Assembly (NCBI GenBank): GCA_948144175.1
Contig: CANXME010000302.1
Location: forward strand, 1 to 64,000
Source of the DNA: Closterium sp. NIES-65
Lineage: Eukaryota; Streptophyta; Zygnematophyceae; Desmidiales; Closteriaceae
DNA: 64,000 nt
Direction of reading: 5' to 3'
Shown: positions 49,653-62,300 of the stretch, one piece after another
Numbering within the stretch: the first letter of the stretch is position 1
Layout: every line of letters starts with the position of its first letter
Program-made: the position numbers and the translations under genes
The notes under the pieces: model-generated
The model's database searches: none
Told to the model about the DNA's origin: nothing
What the model saw: the letters and a program-made list of their open reading frames with translations, nothing else

Positions 49653-52064
49653 ATGGCGGAGGCGGGAAGTGCCACCGCGCGATCGCCGGCGGAAGAGGCG
49701 GGAGTGGAGTCCGACATGGCGCGACTCGCGGTGGCGGATGCGACAGACGGGAAGCCCGCAGGCGGCGGTGCTGACGTGGACGAGTTGGATGACGTGGAGC
49801 AAACAGAGGTGGTTCTGTTCCACCTCAAGGAGTGCTACGTGTACAAGGTGCGCACCGTCACCCATCCTCCTTCCCGCTTCCGCGCATTTCTGATTCGTGC
49901 AGTGGCTATGCGCTCAGGCGAGTCGCGAGCATGCGGCACCGCATGGCGTAATGTCAGTACGTCCCACGGGCTGTGCGACGCGCGAAGCGAGGAATCTTGA
50001 AATAGTCTGCGCAGCGTGCGGACACGTTCGTAGCCATTTCTGCCCCCTCCGCGCCACAGCGGCCTTGGAGTCACGTCAACAATGCCGCGCGTTCCACGCT
50101 GTCAGCTTCCTTGACTCTTCTTGTCACCCTCATCCTCTTTCCCCCTGTCCCGTCAAGTCACCTTCATTCTCCTTTCCCCTGTCCCGTCTCCCCTCCCTGC
50201 CCTCCCGTCCCCTTCCCTCGCGCTCCCCGCGGGTGCTGATCCCCCATTGCCACGAGGCGGCACCAGATTCCCCCACGCAAGACAGCAGCGTCGTACAGGT
50301 GCGCGCACCCTCCCTCACTCCCCTCCCTCCCCTCACTCCCACTCCCCGCACCCTCCTCGTTCCCCTCACTCCCAGTCTTCTTACCTCTTCACCATCCTTA
50401 CTCCCAGTCTTCTTACCTCTTCACCATCCTTACTCCCAGTCTTCTTACCTCTTCACCATCCTTACTCCCAGTCTTCTTACCTCTTCACCATCCTTACTCC
50501 CAGTCTTCTTACCTCTTCACCATCCTTACTCCCAGTCTTCTTACCTCTTCACCATCCTTACTCCCAGTCTTCTTACCTCTTCACCATCCTTACTCCCAGT
50601 CTTCTTACCTCTTCACCATCCTTACTCCCAGCCCCGTCTCTTCCCTCGCACGTCCCCAACCCTTTATTGCCTAATCATCTGACAAGCAAGTCGCCCCTTC
50701 GCACCCTTGCGAGCATTCGCCCTACCACATCCCCCCACCAACGCTTCCCACCTTCTCTCCATCCTTCCTCATCCCTTACCCCCTCACCCCCATTCATCTC
50801 CCCACCTCCACCACCCCGTGCAGGGCGGACGAGTGGGACATAAACAGGTGGGCGTGGGAGGGCGCCATCAGCGTGGTGTCACGAGGCGACCACTGCAGCA
50901 TCCGCCTGCTGGACGCCGCCTCAGGGGACCTCTTCGCGCACGCGCCCGTGCGGCCCAACCACCCGCTGCCCCTGGAGGCCGTCATCGACAGCAGCCGCTT
51001 CTTCGTGCTGCGCATCGAAGACTCCTCCCCGCCCCCTCCCTCTACTGCCTCTGCAGCCTCTGCCTCCTCTGCTTCCTCTAGCAAGGCTGGGAAGCCCGCT
51101 GCGGCGGCGGCACCGGTGGTGAGGCATGCGTTCATAGGGTTGGGGTTCCGGGAGCGCACGGCGGCGTATGACTTCCAGGCGGCGGTGTACGACCATGTCA
51201 AGTACGTGCACAAGCAGCAGGAGGCGCGCCGCATGGGACAGGCGTTTGAGTCGCGGCCTGCTGCGGACTACCGCCTCAAGGAGGGGCAGAAGCTGCACCT
51301 CGACATCAAAACGGTGCGCGAGAGATGGGGAGAAGGGTGGGGACAGGGGGAGAAGGGATGGAGGATTGGGCGTGACGGTTGAGGGTGAGGGTGGACGTAC
51401 AGTGGGGGATGTGTGGTGCAAGGAGGAGGGGTAGTGCAGGGGATTGGAGGGCGGTTGATGGCAGGTCATTGAAAGGAGAAAATGGGGAGGGCAGCTTGAT
51501 AGTCCCTCCCGTGCTGCTCACTCTGCTTACACGCACTGCTGTGTGTGCATCCCCTCCCCTTTCCCCTTCCCTCCACCCCCATGGCAGCCGGCACGGGCGA
51601 AGCCAAGCACAGCAGGGCTGCCGCTGTCGCCCACCACGCCGGGCAACGTGGCCTTCAAGTCGCCCTCCCTCACAGGCCCTGCCCCTGACGCCTCTGCTCC
51701 CATGCGCCAAGCCTCAGGGGACCATGCCGCTGCTGACTCCTCCCCACCGCATGCAACCGCAGCTGCTACCACCGCAGGCGCCTCCCCCCCCATCCTCCCT
51801 CCCCCTCCCCCGGCGCGCCTCTCCTCGCCTCCTTCCGCGTCGCCCTCCTCCCCTCCCTCCACGTCCTTCTCTGTGCGCTCCTTCCCCCCAGCAGCCCCCT
51901 CGCCCTCCATCGCATGGGCGTTCCAATCCGACGACCCGCCTGCCTCTGTCACCTCCGCGCCCCAGTCCGTCATGCCTGCAACCTCTGGAGGCAGTGAGGG
52001 CGCTGGCAGTGCAGCAGCAGCGGGGGAGGACACAGATGACTTTGGGGAGTTCGTTGCTGCGTGA
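49653..52064 (+). CDS. NECAP, adaptin-ear-binding coat-associated protein
   Basis: Clathrin-coat accessory protein with a PH-like NECAP domain that binds adaptor complexes during endocytosis. Exons 49653-49847, 50267-50298, 50824-51313 and 51588-52064 join in phase to 397 residues. The domain reads VVLFHLKECYVYK, IPPRKTAASYR (the 32-base exon 2), ADEWDINRWAWEGAISVVSR, CSIRLLDAASGDLFA, LPLEAVIDSSRFFVLRIED, RHAFIGLGFRERTAAYDF and RLKEGQKLHLDIK. An Ala/Ser insert lies between RIED and RHAF. The Pro/Ser-rich tail ends DDFGEFVAA, an acidic-Phe type end often used for adaptor binding. Exon 2 is short, but the phases on both sides and the family sequence fix it. The intron before exon 3 has a 32-bp array. 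Confidence 0.93.
50372..50634 (+). repeat. 32-bp array with acceptor-like units, about 8 copies
   Basis: Unit CAGTCTTCTTACCTCTTCACC plus ATCCTTACTCC in NECAP intron 2. Each unit joins to the next as CTTACTCCCAG, resembling a 3' splice site, but phase shows the used acceptor is at 50823. Confidence 0.93.
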
Positions 52065-52500
52065 GGTGCGGGTGGGGGGCGAGTAACGCGACTCGTGAGT
52101 TGAGAGGAGGTGGAATGGATGATGGGCGAGCCATGAAACTCTGGGACTGGCAGCCCGTGCATGCATGCATGCCTGTGTTGCTGTGCTGCCATGAGGTGGA
52201 TGGCTTGCAAGCACCACAGGAGAACCTCAGCATAGCCTGGCTGACACCAAGTACCGTACTGCCTGCTAGGCTGGTTCACATCCAGGAAGATTCTCCCACC
52301 AAGCTTGTACGGGTATTGTAATCCATAATCTGTATGTGACAATTATCGTACAGTGAATCTTAACTGACCCGCTACAAAGATATACAGAGCGCAGCATCTG
52401 CATCTCTACTAAATATATACTAACACCAGTGGCCACGATTGCAGCATGCAGCAGCCACAAGCAATCCATGTCTTCGCCCCTACAACTCCGCACCTGCTCG
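52065..52500. other. Intergenic between convergent NECAP and DUF220-A
   Basis: About 440 bases shared by two 3' ends. Contains a short CATG run (CATGCATGCATGC near 52160). No gene seen. Confidence 0.4.
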
Positions 52501-54255
52501 CTACCTCGCACCGTTCTTCTTCCCCCACCCCATCCCCTTCCCCTTGCCGCTCTTCCCCCCCAGCGCCTCACGGTGCAGGAAAGCAGCACTCATGCGCGCA
52601 ATGCGCCCGCCCACGCCCTCCTGCGTTGCCTTCCCATCCCCTTCCCCATCGTCATCCGCGCCCCCGTAGCGCACGCGCTTGGTCTCGGCCTGGAAGTCAC
52701 CAAGCATGTCGCGCACCACCTGGGCTGTGATGCCGCGCACGTAGTAGTCCAGGGGGGGCGGGGGCGACAGCGCCAGCTGCACCACCTGCTGCAGATGCAC
52801 GCGCGACGCCATGCGCGCGCCATGTCCAGGTTTCCTCTCACTTGCACCCTCCCCATTTGTGCCCTCTCCACCTGCGCTCCCCTCACTAGCGCCTGCCTCC
52901 CCAGCGGGTCTGCTGTCAAACGCCTCCCGCGCATCCTCAAACTCGCCGCCCTCCGCCCCCCCCCCAGCTTCCCCTTCCGCTGCTCCTGCCTTCCCTGTCC
53001 CCTCCGCTGCGCTTTTGCCCTTCTCTGCTGTTTCCGTTCCGCCCTTCCCCTCCGCCTCCCCCACCGTGCGCATGTCCGCGGATCCCGGTACAGGCAGCGG
53101 CTCCACGCGCCAGAAGCCCTCGAAGCGCCGCATGAACCCCGGCTGCGCGATCTTGAACGACATCTGCGCGGGGGATGGGGGGAAGGCGAAGGGCGGGAGG
53201 CGAAGGAGGGAGAAAAGGGGTGGGAGGGCGCGTGAGACGGCAGCAGACGCGTGAGAGCCCCGGGCAACGTGAAAGACAATGGAATTCCTCTCCGCTTTCC
53301 ATCTACTCTCCCCGTCGCCCGCCCACGTCTCCTCGCGCATGCAACGCACCGTGCGTTCCGCGCGGTCCTGAGTGACGAGGAGGCGCGTGTCGAAGGAGCC
53401 GGAGAAGACGAGGAAGCGCCACGCCGCGGACTGCTCCACCTCCACGAGCTGCCGGTCGCCGTCGTCCTCCAACACCTTGCGATGCTTCACGGCCTTGATG
53501 TTCTTGAACACGCGCCGGTTGTACGGGTCGCACAGCGTGTTGTACACCGCGTCGGGCGGCAGCGCCAGGGTTACCTGGCAGTCCAGCTGGCAGAAGGTGC
53601 CTTTGGGCGTCGACACCGTCAGCTGCGCCGCCTCGTCGCGCCACTCGGGGTCGTCCCGCCACGCGCGCATCTGCCGCTCCAGCTCCGCGCGCCACAAGAT
53701 GCGCCCCTCGCGGTACCCGTCCATCTGCACCACCGCCTCCTCCTCCTTCTGCTGCGCCTCCGCCTGTCGCTGCGCCTCCGCGGCGTGGTGCGCCTGCTCC
53801 CACTCCCGCTGCCGCGCCAGGCTCTCTTCGTCCATCACCAGCGCCGCCGGCTCCTCGCTCGTCGCGTCTTCGAACTTCTCTTCCACGTCACCGTCGCCTG
53901 CCACAGCGTCCGTGCCTTCACCGCCATCGGCGGCGGGAGTTTCGCTAGGTTCGGCGAGAATATTGCTAGGTTCGGCGGGAGTTGCTGTTGGTGCGGCGAG
54001 AAATTCGCTAGGTTCGGGGAGAGTTTCGCATGGTTCTGCGGGAGTTTCGCTAGGTTCGGCGGGAGTTTTTGTTGGTGCGGCAAGAGTTTCGCTAGGTTCA
54101 GCGGGAGTTTCTATTGGTGCGGCGAGAGTTTCGCTAGGTTCGGAGAGAGATTCGGTTGGCGCGGCGGGAGTTTCGGTTGGTGCGGCGGGTGCGGGCAATC
54201 CCGCAACTGGTTCTTCCTTCACGTCACCACCCTCCCCCGTCCCCCCTGCCTCCAT
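52501..54255 (-). CDS. DUF220/START-like protein A
   Basis: Plant protein with a DUF220 (OBP32pep-type) region resembling the START/SRPBCC lipid-cavity fold; no proven function. Two exons on the minus strand, 54255-53350 and 53163-52501, give 522 residues. The N-terminus has a 12-13-residue repeat (ETPAEPSETLAAP type, about residues 26-110), then an Ala/Glu/Gln-rich helix. Family blocks: RAELERQMRAWRDDPEW, CQVTLALPPDAVYNTLCDPY, RRVFKNIKAV, RKVLEDDGDRQLVEVEQSA, WRFLVFSGSFDTRL, IAQPGFMRRFEGFWRVEPLP, HLQQVVQLALSPPPPLDYYV and DMLGDFQAETKRVR. The paralogue at 55000-56585 has an extra intron just before its TPKG-equivalent. Confidence 0.85.
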   Translation of the reverse strand: MEAGGTGEGGDVKEEPVAGLPAPAAPTETPAAPTESLSEPSETLAAPIETPAEPSETLAAPTKTPAEPSETPAEPCETLPEPSEFLAAPTATPAEPSNILAEPSETPAADGGEGTDAVAGDGDVEEKFEDATSEEPAALVMDEESLARQREWEQAHHAAEAQRQAEAQQKEEEAVVQMDGYREGRILWRAELERQMRAWRDDPEWRDEAAQLTVSTPKGTFCQLDCQVTLALPPDAVYNTLCDPYNRRVFKNIKAVKHRKVLEDDGDRQLVEVEQSAAWRFLVFSGSFDTRLLVTQDRAERTVRCMREETWAGDGESRWKAERNSIVFHVARGSHASAAVSRALPPLFSLLRLPPFAFPPSPAQMSFKIAQPGFMRRFEGFWRVEPLPVPGSADMRTVGEAEGKGGTETAEKGKSAAEGTGKAGAAEGEAGGGAEGGEFEDAREAFDSRPAGEAGASEGSAGGEGTNGEGASERKPGHGARMASRVHLQQVVQLALSPPPPLDYYVRGITAQVVRDMLGDFQAETKRVRYGGADDDGEGDGKATQEGVGGRIARMSAAFLHREALGGKSGKGKGMGWGKKNGAR

Positions 54256-54999
54256 GGCCGCTCACCGAAAATGTCTCCCGGATCGCAAATTCTGTGGCTT
54301 GCGTGGGAGATGATGCGCGCGTTACGTATCCTGCCCTGCGTGCTGTTAGTTCTGAACGCAAGACACAGCAAGTGCAGATTTGCGAAGTCAAAGACGCGCG
54401 TGGATCGCCTTCCTTGAGTGGTGCTTGCTGCCTCAACCACGTGGGACTCACGATGAACCGAAAGCTGTTCTGACTCCCTGGCCCACAACAACTCGAGAGA
54501 CTGGTGCTAGGGGACGTGAGCTGCTCGCCTTCTGTCGTACCTAGATGGCTATTTTACGCGATCATAGCGATAGAAGACAAGGGAACCACTGGAAACACAA
54601 TCTTGCTGCAATTTCAACTCAACATGCAACGCTGGGGAGGGGCATTCCCGCACGGCAGGGGCTGGCGCGCGGATTCAGCTAGAATGGGCACGTTCTTGCG
54701 TGACATGCTGCTGACCTGTGGGGTCTTGCTGGCGTGGCGCCACGCGGCCTGACAGGAAGGGGCTGGACTGCCAATCGCAGAGCTTGTTCTTGGAAAGTCA
54801 GCAAGTCTCAATTTCGAGCTGGTGTCTAATTGTACAGTTCCTCAAACACAGCAAAGTCCACAACTTCATACAATGAAATCACAAATAACAGTATAGAATT
54901 ATGTACAGAAGTCCAAGCAGCCCTTGAGGGCAGCGTTTCTTTGTCCACTTGGCAATGCCTATTTGGCACAAAGCCAAAGTGTGAAGTATTTCGGGGAAC
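54256..54999. other. Intergenic between DUF220 paralogues
   Basis: About 740 bases: promoter of copy A and 3' flank of copy B, both on the minus strand. Nothing recognised. Confidence 0.45.
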
Positions 55000-56585
55000 T
55001 CAACACTTGATTCCCCTCCTCACAGGCACCCAGTTGCACTCTTTGCGAGGCAGTGGGCTCTTGAGCACCTCCTTGTGCAGGAAGGCAGCACTTCTGATCG
55101 CACGGAAGCCATTGTCCCTCTTCAAGTGCAGCTCGTGGGGCTCCACGCCCCGCCCTCCTCCCACCTCCACTGCTCTCTCAACTACCTCCTGCTGCTTCTC
55201 CTGCTCCCCCACTCGCACCTTCTCTTCTACTTCCTCATCCTCACCAGAGCTCTCGCCCTCCTCGTGCGAATCCAGTCTCACAAGAGGCGGAGGGGGTGGA
55301 AAGGACTCCTCTGTCTGCAGCTTCTCAGCGGGCGCGGCCATGTCAGGCACGGGTGCGGGGTCGGGGAAGGCAGTGTGGCCGTCCGCGATGGGGAAGGGCG
55401 CCTCCCTCAGCCGCCGCGCCTCCGCCATGAAGCTCGTGAGCATGTCTCTCGCCTCGTGCGCCGTTTTGTTGCGCGCCAGCATGTCGAACGGCGGCGGCGG
55501 CGGCATGGCGAGCAGAATCACCTGCTGCAGGCGCACGCGCGAGGCCATGCGCATCTGGCAATCCGCGCAGCACTCCTCTGAGTCTGCCTCTTCCGGCAAC
55601 ACGTCACTGGCGTCGAAGAACACGTCACCCTCCCTGTCCATCTCCCCACCTATCCATCCGAACCGCCCATCTCCCTTCGTGTCTCTGCCCTTACCACGCG
55701 CAGCTTCGCGCTCCCGGGCGGCCATGGCCTGCGCGTGTCGCGAGCACGGCACGGGCAGCGGGTCCACCTGCCACGAGCCCTCGAAGCGTCGCATAAAGCC
55801 CGGCCGCGCGATCGCGAACGACATCTGCGGAACGACGAGAGGGAATACACGATTTTAGCATGCGCTGGGCATGGAATCGAACACTGTACGCGCACAGGGA
55901 TCAGGAGGATGCACCACTCTCACAAACTAGCTGGAGCTCTCCGCGTGAGCTCACGGATTTGCAGAGAAACGTACCGTGTGTTTCAGTCGATCCTGTCGCA
56001 CGAAGAGTCGCACGTCGCAGGAGCCAGAGAAGATGAGGAATTTTCCGACGGCGGACTGCTCCACCTCCACGACCTGGCGGTCGCCGTCGTCCTCCAACAC
56101 GCGGCGGTACGTGACGGCGCGGATGTTCTTGAACACGCGCCGGTTGCACGGGTCGCACAGGATGTTGTACACCGCGTCGGGCGGCAGCGCCATCGTCACC
56201 TCCGAGTCGATCTGGCAGAATGCGCCCTTGGGAGCTGACACCTGTGCGCGCGCGGGGGAGAAGGGGGAGGAGACAGTGAGTGAGTGGCGCACGAGCTGAC
56301 GGGAGAGACGGGGACGATGCGCACATGAGGGGGAGCACCAGAGAAGATTGAGAAGGAGCCTCGCGGGATGAAAGACGTGCGAGCGAGGGGCCACGAGGCG
56401 CTGGGAGCGTGGCGGACCTTAACGGTGGGCGTCTCGTCGTGCCAGTGCGGGTCGTCGCGCCACGCCTGCATCTGCGACTTGAGCGTGCGTTGCCACTGCA
56501 CCGTACCCGTCTTGTACGGCCCCATCTCCACCACCGCCTCCTGCGGCCCTCCTTTCCTTCCATACTCGCACGCTGCTGCCCCCAT
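55000..56585 (-). CDS. DUF220/START-like protein B
   Basis: Tandem paralogue of the gene at 52501-54255. Exons on the minus strand: 56585-56418, 56241-55975 and 55824-55000; 419 residues. Blocks in order: RTLKSQMQAWRDDPHWHDE, VSAPKGAFCQIDSEVTMALP, PDAVYNILCDPCNRRVFKNI, RRVLEDDGDRQVVEVEQSA, GKFLIFSGSCDVRLFVRQDR, IARPGFMRRFEGSWQVDPLP, SRVRLQQVILLAMPPPPPFD and EARDMLTSFMAEARRLR. It lacks the long repeated N-terminus of copy A. The last exon ends in its own acidic tail (EEGESSGEDEEVEEKV) and then a block, SAAFLHKEVL, shared with copy A (SAAFLHREAL). Function unknown; the fold suggests binding of a hydrophobic ligand. Confidence 0.85.
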
Positions 56586-57564
56586 GAATGCAGATCCGAA
56601 AAGAGGCTACGGTAGAGATTAAGATGGTGGTTTGTCTCTTGTTGTATGTTGCTGCACCTCGGAGTCAAGCAGAGCGTTGAATAGGGTACTACCGGAATCC
56701 GTGAACTGAGCGGAATAATGTCCTATGACGCGTTATGTAGCGGCTTTTGTGAATATCAAGTAGCGAGTCCAGGATAACTAGGAACATTTGTCAGTGGACG
56801 CTTTACAGTTGACATGGATAAAGAAGCTTGAGGTTCAGAGTCAGATTCGCATTCTCTTCGGCGTCCCGTCGGCATCCCACATCCCATTTTCCCCAGTGCA
56901 AGTCGCGCCGCCGTAACTCCCCAACCCCAACCTCCCTCCTCCATCGCCTCTCACACTCGCTGTCGACTTGCGTTGACCGCACCGTGCCTCACCCAACCCA
57001 ACCACAGTGGGAGCTCCATCATCACCGCCCCAACATGTGTCACCAGCTGTTCCATAGTGTGCGCCACTCACCACCCGTTTGACTTTGCGGCTCCCCATTC
57101 GCTCAGCTTCGGCGCTTGCTGAGTTGGCTTTTGATGTTGCCGATGTGTCACAGCTGCGGGGTGTCGTGGAAGTGTAGATGTTGGCGGATGAAACACACAC
57201 CGCTCGGGCTCACTTGTCGGGCAGCCTGTGACTCCTGTCAGGAGGAGCGTCAGCGTCAGCTACCACCTCTACGGCCAATCAGCGCCAAGTGTTCAACAAG
57301 CAAGTCTTCGACATGGCACTGGCTGCCCGTGGCGGAAAGGGATTCTCCCGTGGCAGTTGGCGAAGTCGATGTGCTTTGGTGCTGGCATGACGCCAGCTGC
57401 CTCCAAAAAGCTCCAGTGACACCCGGAGGCCAACCGCAAAACGTCACTTGAGATCAACCTCGGAGTCATCCACGTGGGCCTAGAAACTCCTGACCGATGC
57501 ACCACCACCACGACTGCAGTGCTTGGAGTTCAGTGAGTTTCGCGAAGCACCTCGCCTCGAATTT
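56586..57564. other. Flank between DUF220-B and the LTR element
   Basis: About 980 bases upstream of DUF220-B, ending at the target site of the LTR element. An open frame at 57116-57451 is Cys/Trp-rich but matches no family I know, so it is not called as a gene. Confidence 0.4.
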
Positions 57565-57569
57565 ATATG

Positions 57570-57901
57570 TGAAAGGAAATTCCCTTTTCCTTACTTCGCG
57601 TCCCTGCTCAACGCGTACATCACTGTAGCACCTCAGTCAGCACCGTTACCACTCGCGACCATCGCATCATTCATCATCCCGCCCTTTTCGCACATCGCAT
57701 CCCGACCTCACGGCTCGGCTGGTAACCCGCGCTCCGGGCCTACGCTTCGACACTTTCCCAACCTCAGTCCCAGGCACGTCGCGCGACCATTACCGTTACC
57801 ACTGTAGTTTCGCTATATAATGTTCGCTCATGCCTTCGCTCATTTGTATTCTTGCTTCGATAGTGCAATTCTCGTTCGTTCACTCAATTGCACTCGTAAC
57901 A
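57570..57901 (+). repeat. 5' LTR
   Basis: 332 bp, starts TG and ends CA, with a TATATAA at 57814-57820 as likely promoter element. The match to 62759-63090 is close to identical. Confidence 0.95.
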
Positions 57902-58082
57902 CTTGGTATCAGAGCCTACGATCTCATCTCGGACCGCATCCACACCTTCGCTTCCCACTATCTCAATTTTTGGGGGGGGGTAGACGTCTCTCAGCGACAC
58001 AGCACCGCCGCTCGTAGTGCTCTCTCGAAAGCACGCACGGCCACGACCGAGGCTCTCGCTGAGCTTGCCCGACACCCCCGCC

Positions 58083-59243
58083 ATGGCCGATTTCAATCTC
58101 GCCACGTTGATGCAGGAGCAACTCGATCGTCTCGTGCGTCAATTGGAGGATTCGGCGCTCGAAATCGCGACTCTCACGGCGGAACGTGACTCCGCCCGTC
58201 AACAGTCAACGGTGAACGTACCAACCAATGCATCTGCACATTCGGAGGAGCCCATCGTCATCTCATCCGGCACACCAACGCAACACAACAGCACGGGACA
58301 GCGCTCAGGCGCAGCCAGTGACGGCGCAGCCCAACCGATGCCCGGCATGGGAGGGAACAGGAGCGCATTAAGCCCACGGGAGCCCCGAGAAGCCCGTCGG
58401 CACGTGGAGTTTGCGGCGACAAGTGGCGAGAACGCCATGATGGCCCCAATGCCACTCAAGCCGCAACGCCCGCCCTGCTTCGACCCAAGCCAACGCGGCG
58501 GCCCGACAGTTCAATCGTGGGTCTTCACGATGAATGTGTTTTTCAACGCAAACTACGTCGAGTCGGACGCCGCCAAGATCCGGTATGCGGTTTCACTACT
58601 CAGGGGCCCCGCCATGGACTGGTGGCGAGTCATTGTGACGTCGCCGCGCGCCTACGAGCCACCGTCGCACGAGGAAGGGCCCTCGGGTCCAGCTGTTACC
58701 TGGAGTTCGTTCTGCGAAACCGCCCAATACAGCACGTGGGATGCGTGGTGCGCAGGGCTTCGGGCGCGCTTTGAGCCGATCGCGGCCTCGATTTCGGCGC
58801 GTCAGAAACTGCACACTTGGCGCCAGCTCGAGTCAGTTCAAGACTACACCAGCGGGTTTCTCGCACTTTGCGAACAGGTCGGCTACATGCACGAGGCGGA
58901 GCGGGTGGACCGTTACGTCGGAGGGCTGAAGCCGGACATCTCGCACGAGATAATGCTACGCGGGCTCTCGAATTTCAACGAGATCCTCGCGCTCGCCGAG
59001 AAAATCGATATCCTACGCCGACCGAGACCGGGGTCCTATTACGGACATCGTCCTCGGGGACCGACCGAGCACGCCACTGTACATGCCGTCGCAGCGAATG
59101 CAGCTGCCGCGCCGTTTAGAGGGCGCTGCTTTGCTTGCAACCGGCCGGGCCATCGCAAGAGCGAATGTCCAGAGGAGCTGAGGCGTCGAGGAGCAGAGCA
59201 AAGGAGGGAGTCTCAGAGGCAGGGAAACGCCAGCAGTCAGTAG
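58083..59243 (+). mobile_element. gag region of the LTR element
   Basis: Capsid-type polyprotein part with a Ty3/gypsy retrotransposon gag domain and one CCHC zinc knuckle near its end (CFACNRPGHRKSEC). The reading starts at the ATG at 58083. Confidence 0.9.
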
Positions 59244-59341
59244 AAGTTGGGCCAACTACTGACGAGACTGCCTGCTCGCCCAACCACACCGACCCTCACC
59301 GAGTCACAGTACCGATTCACGCCATCGATCGGGCTCGGATG

Positions 59342-62300
59342 AATAAGGAGGGTACAGCGACGGATTGCCCGGTACTGATCTACGGGAAAATACAGGGAGC
59401 AGCAGTGAAGATCTTCATTGACGGAGGAGCAAGCCACAGCTTAGTTAATACCGCAACCGCACGAAAATTACAGTTAACGCTTAACCGATGTTTACCTGAG
59501 ATAGATGCACGCTTAGTCGACGGCACGCCCCTGGCCATACGGGAAAAGGTGGAGCGCGTAAAAGTCCGCTGCGGGGGGAACTTCGGGTTTACACAGGAAA
59601 TGCTCGCGACGACACTGGATGGGCACGACATTTTATTGGGACGTGATTGGCTGCGACGGTACAACCCACGGATCGACTAGACGACGGGGAGCTGCACAGT
59701 GCGAAGTAGTGGTAACTGGGTCGTTCTACCTCACTAGCAGCCACCCGAATCTTCGACGGTCCAGGTCAGCGCCATCACGATGAAACGGGCTGTCGCTGCT
59801 GGAGCTGACATGTACGCAATGGATATCGCACTCGTAGAAAAAGATGAGCAGCCGAGTGATTTGGAGAAACTGCTGGCAGCTGTACCGACCGAACTACAGG
59901 CACTACTGAAACGGTTCCCGGGGATATTTCCGGATGATTTACCACAGGGACTGCCATCTCAGCGGGCGCACGACCATAGCATCGAGTTAGAACCGGGGGC
60001 ACAGCCAACTGTACAGCGGCAATTTCGACTGACACAGCCCGAGCTCGACGAGTTAAGGAAGCAGTTAGATTACCTGTTAGAGAAGCAATTTATCCGACCG
60101 AGCTCGTCACCGTTCGCCGCACCGATACTGTTCACACCGAAAAAAGACGGAGGGTTCCGCATGTGCATCGACTACCGAGCGCTTAACAGGGTAACAGTCA
60201 AATCGCGATACCCCATCCCCCGCGCCGACGAACTGATCGACCAACTGCGAACAGCACGAGTCTTTTCGAAAATAGATTTACGGGGAGGTTACCATCAGAT
60301 TCGGGTCGAACCATCGGACTGCGCCAAAACAACATTTAGGACTAGGTACGGGTCATTCGAGTATACAGTAATGCCATTTGGGCTGACGAACGCGCCTGCG
60401 ACATTTCAGATGACCACGAACGAGGCGTTTAGACCACTTTTAGATAAATGCGTGATAGTTTACCTGGACGATATTCTAGTTTACAGCCGGGATAAGCAGC
60501 AGCACTTAGTGGATCTTGAAGCAGTTTTTAGGGTTTTGGAGGAACATCGGCTACTCACCAAGGGCTCCAAGTGCGAGTTTTTTCGGGACAGGCTAGAGTT
60601 TTTGGGTCACGTCATTTCGGAGGCTGGGGTTGAGATTGACCCAAAGAAGCTTGATACGGTAAAAGCGTGGCGCCCCCCGACGAACATCACGGAACTGCAG
60701 AGTTTTTTAGGTTTTGTTAATTACGTTCGACGGTTCGTGCCCGACATGGCACGTTTAACAGCCCCACTCACTGATTTACTGCGTAAGGGGGTCGCTTTTA
60801 CGTGGGGGGAGAAAGAGCATGCTGCCTTCTCTGCCCTGAAAAACGTTCTCTGTTCACCACCCGTTCTACGCATCGCTGATCCCCACCGCCCTTTCGAAGT
60901 GGTTACCGACGCAAGTGACATCGCCATCGGAGCTGTACTATTACAGGACTTCGGCAACGGCCTCCAACCCATCGCCTACGAATCACGCAAACTACATCCG
61001 CCTGAGCGAAATTACCCGATACACGACCGCGAAATGTTCGCGATCGTGCACGCATTCAAAGTGTGGCGCTGCTACTTGACCGGCGCAGGCGTGACAGTAC
61101 GGACAGACCATCGATCTCTACAGTACCTCCGCGCACAGCCCCACCTCAACCCACGACAGATTCGATGGCTCGATTTCCTCGAGTCGAATTTTCACTATAC
61201 GGTCACATACAAAAAGGGAGCCTCGAATATCGCCGACGCACTTACCCGCCCAACTGCCCAGATCCACGCGATACTACTCGCCCAGACCAGCCCGCTACTG
61301 ACAGGCCTATTTACCCACGGATATCAAACAGACCCGTTCTTTACAGGAGGCAACTCACAGCAATTCGCAGCGGCAAAAGGAGTCTATTACGTAAAAGCTG
61401 GAACCGACCGCATCTGGGTACCAGGATACACGCTACTGCGGGAACTACTGTTACAAGAAGCACACGACGAAGTTATCTCGGGACATTTCGGGGTAGAAAA
61501 AACACGGCAGCAGCTGCAGCGGTACTACTACTGGCCAGAAATGTTGACCGATGTGCAACGACACGTGGCATCGTGTCCCACTTGCCAGCTCATGAAGTCA
61601 AGCAGGAAGCGGCCGGCGGGACAATTGCAACCCATCCCGCCCCCAGAGCGTGCTTGGCAGCAGGTGACGATGGATTTCGTCACGGGGTTACCAGCTGGGG
61701 CGAGTGGGAATGACGCGATCCTGGTCGTCGTCGATCGACTAACGAAGATGGCTCATTTCGCAGCATGCAGTAAATCAATCACAGCCGAGGAAACCGCCCG
61801 ACTCTTCATCACCACCGTCGTCCGACTGCACGGGATACCCGCATCGATCATCAGCGACAGGGACACGAAATTTACAAGCAACTTCTGGCGGAACCTGTGG
61901 CAGTAGTTCGGCACGCGCTTACAGTTCAGTTCATCCTATCACCCCGAAACCGACGGACAGACGGAACGGACAAATCAGACCATGGAGCAGCTGATTCGAG
62001 CCACGTGCGACGATCCGAATACGTGGGAACAGCAGCTGCCACTCATCGAGTTCGCGTACAATAACGTGCCATCAGCCACGACGCTACAGTCGCCGTTTTA
62101 CTTGAATTACGGACAGGACCCAACAGTACCCATGACACCGAATCCCGACAACCCCGTCCCACGAGCACAACAGTTCGCCGAGATTCTGCAAGCAGCACGG
62201 ACCAGGGCAACAGAAGCAATCAAAAAATCAAACATCATCGCTAAACGCAACGCCAATCGCCATCGCAGACCCGTTACTTATCAGCCCGACGACCTCGTTT

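Noticed and set aside
57116-57451. Cys/Trp-rich open frame before the LTR element
   Set aside because: Short, no family resemblance, and no splice partners or neighbours that support it.
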